A DNA stretch of 64,000 nucleotides, from assembly GCA_036971715.1 (NCBI GenBank), contig JAVHJL010000001.1, positions 2,914,001-2,978,000 on the forward strand. The letters are read 5' to 3'. Origin of the DNA: Arthrobotrys musiformis. Taxonomy: Eukaryota; Ascomycota; Orbiliomycetes; Orbiliales; Orbiliaceae. The notes under the pieces are model-generated. The model was not told where the DNA came from. It ran no database searches and saw only the letters and a program-made list of their open reading frames with translations. Every line of letters starts with the position of its first letter. The first letter of the stretch is position 1. The position numbers were made by a program, and so were the translations under genes. Of this stretch, positions 10,701 to 19,064 are shown piece after piece.

Positions 10701-12327
10701 GGGAAAGAACAAACATGGTGCAATAGAGCTTCTCCGGGTGCGAAACAAACCCACGATTTGCATTACCTGCTCCGACCCTAAAGAACTTTTTCTTGACACC
10801 TTCGCGGAGGTCGTCAGTGGTTTATTCCCGATGCATGTCAAAGTCGGCCTTCTAGCTAGGTCGTCTCGCCCTGGGGCTATATCCTCAACCAGCAGCCACC
10901 CAGTTAGCATACCTACTTATATCCACGAGAATGAGACTACAGTCTCTGAAGACCTTCGCCAGGACGCCCTCCAGGCCGACGACAGAGATAGACCCATTTA
11001 CCAATCCGAGCCACGAACCCTCACGTCAGAGCCCTCAAAAGACCGTAAACTTAGTCCTAGACCAGAAAAGGCCTTCCGCCCCCCGCCGATTTTCGGGAAG
11101 TATTTAAGCCGACCGTCATGTGGTGCAACCATTGGGACGGTTCGTGACGATGATAGCTCAATATCAGCCGGTACCTTTGGCGGGATTGTGGTTCTTGTCA
11201 AAGAGGACGGAACCGAAGCACCATACGGATTAATATCGCACCATGTGATCGAAGAGAAGACTGAAGATACGGAACTTGGCATTGGTGTGGACGAAGGTTG
11301 GCTCGTCAATTCCTCCGGTGCTCATAGGTTTCCCATCCAACAGCCTGCCCGGATGGACCTCGAAGAGGCTAAGGACAGTCTTGATATGCAGAGATACTAC
11401 TGTGATAGAGAAAAACGCTACTGTGACGTGGATGATGGGAGGGCAGTGAGAGCAAAGCTTGCCCTCCTTGGCGGTTTAGATCAACAGACAATGGATTTCG
11501 GACACGTTGCGTATTCTTCCGGGTATGGATTCGACGCAAACCGTCATCAGGTTAGTTCACCAGCCCGGGTTCAACCATCGAGAAGTCTTCTAGGCTAATC
11601 ACTAATTCGTCCTTTTCCACTCCATTAGATGGACTGGGCTCTCATTGGGGATATCCCTTCTTGGAGATTAGAAGACAACATCGTCCCAAGCGTTGAGAGC
11701 TTCTATGATTTGCACTATGACGGTAGCCCGAAAGCCCCATACCCGGTGGAAAAAAGTTTCTTCAATTTCCTCTCAGAAACATTTGAGCAGGAGTATTCCA
11801 TTGATTTATCAGAAATCGATCCCCTCCGCAGAATACACGGCGTTGGGTCCTACAGTGGAATTATGGACGGGACTGTTTCTAGCGAAACCGCCTTTTTCCG
11901 TCTCGACGGCATGGATTCGGAGGAATGGTTTTTTACACCGCGTTACAATGGCGGCCTCGGGGTCAGGGGAGACTCCGGCACCTGGATTTTCGACGATTTT
12001 GGCAAGGTTGTGGGGCAAATAATCGCCTACAACTACAGAACAGACACAGCCTACTTCACTCGTATGGACTACCTTTTTGAACACATAAAGTCCAAGACGA
12101 AAGCGGTCGAGGTTTATATCCCTTACAAAGGCGAACTAGCCCGCTGGAAGACGGATGAGGCTCCTAAACAACTTGATATAGCGCAAACTGCTAGTGTCAC
12201 CGACGCGAGTAGTAGCTACGTCGACAGCGCTTTCGGAACCGTCAAAACCAATGACACCGACATAACATCCCCATTGGCTATTAGCGACTCTGGTTTGGGC
12301 TGGACAGGGTTTCACAAACAGAGCTAG
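7703..12327 (+). CDS. RRM + C2H2 array + degenerate Nudix + trypsin-like multidomain protein
   Basis: Predicted 1443-residue protein of unknown role. Five exons join in frame: 7703-8211, 8276-8967, 9040-9178, 9258-11550 and 11629-12327. Introns are 64-79 nt with CTAAC/CTGAC-type branch sites. The start is ATG 7703 in a good context (ACCATGG). Domains in order: an RRM-like fold at about residues 33-110 (HLFIENLP ... GVCAYSYADDALAAF); at least seven C2H2-like units from about 160 to 490, several with an extra basic insert after the second Cys and one ending HSMNC instead of HxxxH; a disordered linker; a Nudix-like domain at about 700-845 whose catalytic box is altered (RECWQNAG for RExxEExG); a Pro/Ser linker; and a trypsin-like domain from about 1065 with HH near 1107 and RGDSGTW near 1323. 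Splicing is supported because each domain continues across its joints. Function is unknown; the mix suggests RNA or DNA binding plus protein contacts. A split into two genes at 9090 (an internal ATG) is the main alternative. Confidence 0.72.
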
Positions 12328-12921
12328 TTTGTGGGTTTTTTTGGAAACATAATTTCATTGTTTATAACCATCCGAACGTATATCTCGATTAGTCTCGTTC
12401 CCAGTATCTCGATTATGCCAAATTGCTTTTTGTTGGCGTCAAATTGGAGTTTAATCTACTACTTGGCCTTCAGCAATCCGATATGCGGGGCCTGCTGAAA
12501 AAATATAAACTATCCTTTTGGAGCAGGCAGTATTTGATAGATGAAAACTATATTGTCGTTCATGGCGACCTTTCCATATCTTAGGCCTTATTTCGACATG
12601 CTTCCCATGCTTCCAGGTTCAGTGACCCAAAACAAAGTGAGCTTTCCTTGTGACATCTATACCAACGTATCTTGTGTTGGCCGAGACTGCACACGCACAT
12701 CATTCCGTGTCTAATCCTGCGCAACTAGAGAGTGTCTTGAACGTAGCTGGAACCTTTTATTTCATACAGATTTTAGATAACCCATAACCCATCAACTACC
12801 CTATAAACACCGAAGAGATCTCTTCTGGCCCTTAATAGGTAACTATGCCTATGTTTAAATGGGCTTCAAGGACAAAGAACCACTTAGTTCCCAGGTAACT
12901 ATTACGTACGGAACCAAGACC
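12328..12921. other. Convergent 3' intergenic region
   Basis: A 594-bp AT-rich stretch between the stop of the multidomain gene and the stop of fumarase on the opposite strand. It holds both 3' ends. No gene or repeat is recognised. Confidence 0.6.
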
Positions 12922-14756
12922 CTAGTGGGGCGAAATCATGAGCTCTGGCCTAACAAGGATATCGAACTATTGAGTATGTTAACATCGTTCCGTTCGGGTC
13001 GGGCTGCTCTGTTTATGGCCTCCAGGGCCCTCGCACTTACCTCTTCTTCGGTCAATGCCTGCAATTCCAAGCAACTCTCCTTCAACGTGAGCCCCTTTTT
13101 GTGGGCATTCTTAGCTACCTTGCTCGCCATGTCATATCCAATCTTGCTATTCAGACAAGTGACAAGCATCAGACTTTCCGTCAGAAGTTTCGATATGCGT
13201 TCCTCATTCGCCTGTACCCCCGATATACAATGATCCTCGAAAGATGTCATAGCATCCGCTAGTAACCTAATAGAATGCAAGAGGTTCTTTGCCATGACGG
13301 GTTTAAAAACATTCAACTCGAAATGACCACTAGCTCCAGCTATTGTAACAGTGACATGGTTTCCCATTACCTGGGCACAAACCATGGTCATCGCTTCGCA
13401 TTGCGTAGGATTGACTTTTCCGGGCATAATCGAAGACCCTTATCGTCGTGTTAGGGACGCCCTATAGGGAACAACCGGGTCAGTTCACGTACCTGGTTCG
13501 TTTTCTGGAAGGCTCAGTTCACCGAGGCCACATCGAGGCCCGCTTCCAAGAAATCGGATGTCGTTGGCAATCTTAGTCAAACTTGCAGCGAGTGTATTCA
13601 AAGCCCCACTTGCCTCAACGATGGCATCGTGTGCCGCGAGAGCCTCGAACTTATTTGGTGCAGTTTTGAAAGGGTGGCCCGTGATCTTGGACACCTCCTC
13701 GGCCACTTTAACATCGAACCCGACTTTAGTATTGAGTCCGGTGCCGACTGCTGTACCGCCCTGGGCTAAAAGCGAAAGGCGTGGAAGGGTAGACTCAACG
13801 CGGGCAATGCCGAATTCGAGCTGGGTAGCATACCCAGAGAATTCCTGCCCAAGGGTAAGTGGCGTAGCGTCTTGCAGATGGGTTCTGCCAATTTTGATGA
13901 TCCGTTCGAATTCTTGGGATTTGGTTAAGAATGCCTTATGTAGACTTTTGAGGGCAGGGAGGAGTCTTTGGTTGATCTCGAGCACGGCGGAGATATGCAT
14001 GACGGTAGGGAACGTATCATTAGAGCTAGCGGACATGTTCACATGGTCGTTTGGGTGGACCGGGGATTTAGTACCCAACTTCCCCCCGAGAATTTCGATT
14101 GCCCTGTTTGAAATCACTTCGTTGGCGTTCATGTTGGACTGTGTTCCAGAACCAGTCTGCCAAACCACGAGAGGGAAATCATTGGATGATATTTTGCCTT
14201 CTCCGTCAATGACTTCCTGAGCAGCCTGTTGGATCGCATTGCCAATTTTTTCATCCAGGCCATAGGTCATATTAACGGCTGCCGCGGCCTTTTTGAGAAC
14301 GCCAAATGCTTTGACGATAGGCTCTGGCATTCGGTCTGCGGGCTGGTTGATCTTGAAGTTGGATAAGGATCTATTGTTTTATTTTATTTTTATTTTTATT
14401 TTGGGTTTTCATTTAGAATTGAACCCACTCCAAACCAACTTGAAAACATCAGAAAACATAGAAAACATGGCTGACCTGAACGTTTGTGCGCCATAGTACC
14501 GTTCATTCGGTACTTCCACCGGACCAAATGCATCCGTCTCAGTCCTTGTTCCAGACTACCAGTACAGTGGAATACAGGTTAGTTTGGTGTTCAAGCGATG
14601 GGTAGAGGACTTTTGTGGGAGGCGGCGAGATACCATTGTGGAGGCAGATACTGAAAATAAACGGGAAGGTCGGATTTGAAATACTCCCGTCGGTGTGGAT
14701 GTTGCCAACCGTTTCGTGGTGAGGGAATATCTGGAGAGCCTGCTAATCAAGCTCAT
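12922..14756 (-). CDS. FUM1: Fumarate hydratase, class II
   Basis: TCA-cycle enzyme interconverting fumarate and malate; in fungi one gene often supplies both mitochondria and cytosol. Five exons: 14756-14634, 14555-14476, 14370-13493, 13438-13041 and 12966-12922 (507 residues). The first 41 residues are Arg/Ser/Thr-rich without acids, a good mitochondrial targeting peptide. The mature part begins SGTRTETDAFGPVEVP. The catalytic signature GSSIMPGKVNPTQCEA is split by the 54-nt intron between exons 3 and 4, and the substrate-site block SGTQSNMNANEV is intact. The last 45-nt exon gives the family-typical end FDILVRPELM; without it the frame would run into unrelated residues. Length fits the family. 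An ATG is the last codon of exon 1 and could start a cytosolic form. Confidence 0.95.
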
Positions 14757-15221
14757 CCTTTGGTAAGAGAGGGGGAAGAGAGAAGGGGGGGAGGGGTGAC
14801 AAAGTTCGGCTTCGAAGGTTGGGTGTCGTATTGTTGGGGGTTTGGTACTGGTCCTTCCTTCCTTATATTGAATATTGACGTTGTGGTTTGTGGCGAGATA
14901 TCAAATTTAGCTTCGGCAATTTAGCGAAATCGGTACCTTGGTTAAGCAGGCCGATATATACGCTCGGGCACCTTCTTGCAACCTATCCGGGTGCTTTGCC
15001 GCCGACCCGAACCCGATGGGCCAACGTGGATCCGATATCAAATTTAGATATACTGTTGTTTATAAGAAATACTTCTGGCCTAGGTACCCAGGTATTTCCA
15101 TCCGCCACCAAAAAAAAAAAAACAGAAGGCGTTGAAACGAGGTATTGGATTAATCGATGATCTTACTGCCTAGTTGGAAAATAGATATCTATCCATGGAA
15201 AAGGTAGTCGGCTTTTAAGTC
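14757..15221. promoter_or_regulatory. Upstream region of fumarase
   Basis: A 465-bp interval between the fumarase start and the 3' end of the cyclophilin gene, both on the minus strand. It carries the fumarase promoter, a GGGGGAG-rich patch near 14770-14800 and an A12 tract near 15110. No gene is seen. Confidence 0.5.
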
Positions 15222-16124
15222 TTACGCTTCAATTTCGGTCTCATTATCGAGCCCAGCGTCTCTTCCTAACATGTAAGCCTCCCTAATTTTAACTTCTGTT
15301 GTTGGTTTATCGGACCCGTCCGTTTCTACCATCCCAATCTTCCGGACTATGGACATCCCGCTTTTTATCCTACCGAAAATTATGTGCTTGCCATCTAGCC
15401 ACGGCGTTGGGGCAAGCGTGATAAAAAACTGGGACCCCTCCGTTTTCGGCCCACTGTTGGCCATGGAAATGATACCTGCACCGCTATGTTTTAGAAGCGG
15501 ATGCGGATCGTCGAGTGGTTGGTCTCCGTATATTGACTCGCCCCCTCGCCCGCTTCCCTAAGCAAGATATCACAGTTAAACTTCAATTCTGGGCATTCGG
15601 GTGCGTGGTAGTCTTTGATCATACAGTCGGGTCACCTCCTTGTATCCTAGATTGCACATGGCGCAAGAAGCTTTGGGTCAGCGCCATAACAGAGATGGGA
15701 TGTTGAAAACGTACATACATGAAATCTTTGATGATTCTATGGAACTGGTGGGATAGGTATATGCGACGGACGGTTAGCCAGCCATGTTGAAATATGTACT
15801 CTAGGGAGAGATAGGGTTTCAAGATCAAAAGAGCCCAGTGTTCATACTATAACCTGATTGTAGTAGCCCTTCGAAACCAGCGTGGAAAAATTCGCACAAG
15901 TCTATCAAGCCGTCAGAGGCCGTATCATGAAGAAACGGATATGGGTAATGTGTGAATAGATACCCGAGGCGCATGGTCGGTGTATAGCTCGACAACGATC
16001 CGGCCCTATCCACAGTCGGGGGGTGAGCTTGTCTGAATCCAATTTCTAAAGGATTGGGGGTATCTTTGATGCCCACCATATTCGTGTCGAGTAACGCGTA
16101 CTCAGCGTCAGTATCCGAGGCCAT
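15222..16124 (-). CDS. Cyclophilin-type peptidyl-prolyl isomerase, PPIL1-like
   Basis: Single-domain cyclophilin closest to PPIL1 (S. pombe cyp1), a spliceosome-associated proline isomerase. Six small exons: 16124-16077, 16005-15964, 15901-15848, 15744-15719, 15646-15625 and 15557-15222 (175 residues). After joining, the family blocks appear in order: GRIVVELYTDHAPRTCANFSTL, GYYNQVIFHRIIKDFMIQGG, DPTGSGRGGESIYG, HSGAGIISMANSG, GSQFFITLAPTPWLDGKH and IFGRI. The catalytic Arg (FHRIIKDFM) and the Trp of the drug-binding site (PWLDGKH) are present. Two exons are only 22 and 26 nt, so automatic gene models may miss them. Intron 4 (15647-15718) is 72 nt and contains no stop in frame. It diverges from MIC19 across 331 bp. 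Confidence 0.9.
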
Positions 16125-16455
16125 TCTAGCTTGAAGTTCCAGGCCAGTCTCGCGAGAAGATCAACTCTGCAATGGCAATCGAGATCTCCGTCAAAGGCTC
16201 TCGATGTAATTGTGTACCTAAGTCGGTATTCAGCAGGTAAGATTGGTTTTCAGAAGGAAGCCGATAGTATACTGGAAAGTAGGTACATACCGGCCTACTT
16301 CGGTACCTAGCGATGTTGTCTTGGCAGGGTTGAGCCTTTTCCGCCTGTTTCTGAGGTGCCCACTTTCAACCTCTGACTACAATCATCAAACATCTCACCA
16401 GTGTCAAAATCTTTAATACGCCTCATTACCCCTTCGCTGCAGCGGCAAATACATG
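16125..16455. promoter_or_regulatory. Divergent promoter, cyclophilin / MIC19
   Basis: 331 bp between the two start codons. It contains a GTAGGTACATACC ... CTTCGGTACCTAG motif at about 16281-16310, like the dispersed TACTTA/GGTACC words elsewhere in the window. Confidence 0.5.
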
Positions 16456-17208
16456 ATGGGCTCGAATCAATCGACCTTGTCGGACCACCATGTCTTCCAA
16501 AGGTCGGCCGTCCGCGATCTTAGTTCACACGGCCTTGGCTAAATATTTTTTTTTAGTGGACAGGGTCAAATCGGCTTCAATCTGATGAATTCGCTTCAAC
16601 AAAGTCCCGAGGTATTTGAATATCTTGTACAGCCACTATACTCTGTGCCACCTACATACTAATTACCTCCTCATGCATTAGTCCGACTCGACCCGCGAGG
16701 TAGAACCCTGATTCCGTCCGATCGAGACCTTGATAAAGCGCTAACCTGTCAATATCACCTATCTTGGAGCAGCGACTAGCGAGTCTGGATATACAAAAGA
16801 GGGTGAAAGACGAATTGCAACGGCTACAGAATAAAGAGGATCAAATATCCAAGTCTACAGATGAGCGTATAGGTAGGTTTCAGTTCTAAAACTATATCAA
16901 ATCGGTTCTCTTCCTCTTTAATATTTATTGATTTAATGCAACAAATAGCAAAGGAATCCACAGAGGGCTCCCAGATAGGCCGGGATTCGGTCGCTCGCTC
17001 GATATCGACGCTTTCCCAGAAACTTCGAAACCAATCCGGATCTATTGACCAAAGCGAGGTTGTAAAAAACGCCGAGACTGCGGTCGTGCGGTGTCTCCGT
17101 TTAAACGACCGCCGGCCTCTTGATTGTTGGAGAGAAGTAGAAGAATTTAAAAGGGAGGTCGCCCGGCTAGAAAACGCCTTCGTGGGCAAGGTCGTGGGAG
17201 ACGTCTAG
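16456..17208 (+). CDS. MIC19: MICOS complex subunit Mic19
   Basis: Peripheral inner-membrane protein of the MICOS complex, which holds cristae junctions in mitochondria. Five exons: 16456-16502, 16557-16611, 16682-16699, 16770-16872 and 16949-17208 (160 residues). The N-terminus MGSNQST has Gly2 and Ser6, fitting the N-myristoylation seen in the family. The middle is coiled coil (LASLDIQKRVKDELQRLQ). The C-terminal CHCH part has CLRLNDRRPLDCW, a C-x10-C pair as in fungal Mic19. Exon 3 is a microexon of 18 nt coding SDSTRE. A second ATG lies directly before the chosen start (ATGATGGGC); beginning there would bury the myristoylation glycine. Convergent with RRP43, 159 bp between stops. The exact first donor (AG/GTCGGC) is weak but gives the only open join I found. 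Confidence 0.87.
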
Positions 17209-17367
17209 GTCGTAGACATACGACTGGTATTTCTGAGTTAGATTGTGATTATCAAGTCGACAAGCGGAGATAGTCATTTTTTTCGGGTGCGCATCAGGTT
17301 ATCATCAAACCCACTGCGAAATAATTGTTTCTATTGTTGGGACGCAAAGATGTTGTTCAAAGCAGGT

Positions 17368-18453
17368 TTACATAGGAGCTAGTTGTTCTTTGGTGAGAGA
17401 CTGGATGTACTGTGCTGCCTTGGACGCAGCCAGGTGCGAGCAGCTCTCGATATGCGATATCCCAATTTTCCATCCTCCTTTTTTTTCGATTTTTTCCACT
17501 CGAGTTCTTAGTCTCCCCGAAGGGGATTGTGGTGCGTGACCTTGTACGGTGCTCAAATCTGTAGTAGATAGTATCGTCAGAATCTCACAAGCCTCGTCTT
17601 CCTCATACGAGTCCGGGTCGTTTAGGAGAACTGCCGCTTCATCTCCACAACCTTCTGGATTTGGCAGAGGAATAAGAGCGAACGTTGTGGTAAATGGGAG
17701 CGATTGGCGAAGCGATATCGGGTGGTTGAGAGATGCGTCGCAGAATATTCGTTCCTCGGTTTGATTCCAACAAGCCAAGGGTAGCCTGCTTGACTTGAGA
17801 GCCGCCACAATCGCATACCAAGCCGCGTCAAGGATGTTCCCATCCAGTGATATACACAATACGTCGACATAGAGAGACCAATATCCTTTTATTTTCATGG
17901 TGGAATCGAGGTCGCTACCTTTGTCGTATATCCGGAGGGAATCTAAACTGACTAGCTTGGTAACATTGATGAGTTCATGAAGCTGATCGGAAAGAGTTTG
18001 AGCCAGCCCTCCTGGTGGGCCAAGTGGGTATTTCTTCGAGCATCCAGTCGAAAGCTCAACGTTTGGCACAATCAACCCGCCCCAGCTAGCGCCCCCAGCG
18101 CCTCGGCTGCCACAGGCGTGGGTTGCAGACGTTGGAGAACTATGATAAGATTCAAACCGGGAAGGATCATCACCAGGAGCGACGGTAAGAATCTCGCCCC
18201 TTATGCCACAAACTACAGCGGTATCCCCAGCTCTTACGACCGCAGATCCATGGGCATGACTGAGAGAGTTTGTTGTGAGGGTGAAGTCACGACACTGGAA
18301 GGGGCTCCGTCCGTTGGGGCGGGTTGGAGGACTGTGTAGGAGATGCCGTTGTAGATACAGAGCCGGGGATATTTGACGGAAGAGGGAGGTTGAGAATGTA
18401 AGCGGGGGAGGCTGGCTGTTGCCACTGCTAACCTGCGAGGGGAGAGTGGACAT
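17368..18453 (-). CDS. RRP43: Exosome core subunit Rrp43 (RNase PH-like)
   Basis: Non-catalytic RNase PH-like ring subunit of the nuclear and cytoplasmic RNA exosome. One exon of 361 residues from ATG 18453. Visible blocks: ALYLQRHLLHSPPTRPNGRS near the N-terminus, the RNase PH-like core (GSAVVRAGDTAVVCGIRGE; VPNVELSTGCS), LYVDVLCISLDGNILDAAW and the C-terminal exosome domain. The frame stays open upstream for about 28 codons of Pro/Ala/Thr repeats without an ATG, so 18453 is the first usable start. A 6-nt repeat (GTAGGT/GCAGGT type) sits immediately before the start. No intron is needed, though a GTTAGC near codon 8 could act as a donor. Confidence 0.9.
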   Translation of the reverse strand: MSTLPSQVSSGNSQPPPLTFSTSLFRQISPALYLQRHLLHSPPTRPNGRSPFQCRDFTLTTNSLSHAHGSAVVRAGDTAVVCGIRGEILTVAPGDDPSRFESYHSSPTSATHACGSRGAGGASWGGLIVPNVELSTGCSKKYPLGPPGGLAQTLSDQLHELINVTKLVSLDSLRIYDKGSDLDSTMKIKGYWSLYVDVLCISLDGNILDAAWYAIVAALKSSRLPLACWNQTEERIFCDASLNHPISLRQSLPFTTTFALIPLPNPEGCGDEAAVLLNDPDSYEEDEACEILTILSTTDLSTVQGHAPQSPSGRLRTRVEKIEKKGGWKIGISHIESCSHLAASKAAQYIQSLTKEQLAPM

Positions 18454-19064
18454 TGTAGGTGTAGGTGCAGGTGCAGGTGTAGTTGGAGCTGTAGTTGTGG
18501 TATGTGATATATGTTGGAAGGGAAAGGAAAATGACAAACCCGATTGGTAAATGCAACAGGTTGAAATGTGTTGATCGATGTCGATAGCAGATATCGTAGG
18601 TACTTACTTACTTACTTACTTACGAGGTACCTAAGTACTTAAGTACCTGTTAAGTCGGCATTATGATTATGTGGCATAGACCAGGCGTCAAATACTCGGC
18701 CTGGCTCGGTGTCGGCTTGTAGGTAACTTGGGAATAATATATTGGCCGGTATTATATCGATGCTGATATCTCCTCCTCCTCCTCCCTCAGGGAACCTCCC
18801 TTCCCCACCACACCCATCATCATCACCACCATCACCATCACCATCACCGTCACCGCCACCATCAACGCTCCTATCCCAAGGGACGGCTGTCCGTTTGGTC
18901 CAATAGCCGTTCCATTCTTTCCTGTCTACTATCTCAAACCCGCATATATCTCGCTTTGGGATTTTTCCCAATGGTATAGATAAAACTCGAACACACAGAC
19001 ACGCATGCACGCAAGCACCTCCCTGCAAACATCACCATCGTCAACGTGCTAGCAGCCAACCAAC
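18454..19064. promoter_or_regulatory. Divergent promoter, RRP43 / RRM-like gene
   Basis: 611 bp between two diverging starts. It holds a hexanucleotide-type repeat (18454-18500), five to six ACTT units followed by GGTACCTAAGTACTTAAGTACC (18600-18647), and CAC/ATC triplet runs (18771-18863). Confidence 0.55.
18600..18647. repeat. ACTT repeat plus GTACTTAAGTAC palindrome
   Basis: Tandem ACTT units run into GAGGTACCTAAGTACTTAAGTACC. The core AAGTACTT and its extensions are palindromic. It is one of the strongest copies of the motif found in many non-coding intervals of this window. Confidence 0.85.

Noticed and set aside
9090..12327. Second gene starting at ATG 9090 downstream of an RRM/C2H2 gene
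   Set aside because: Possible, but a GTCAGT donor at 8968 and a CACAG acceptor at 9039 with a CTGAC branch site join the frames in phase, and zinc fingers lie on both sides. Kept as the main alternative.
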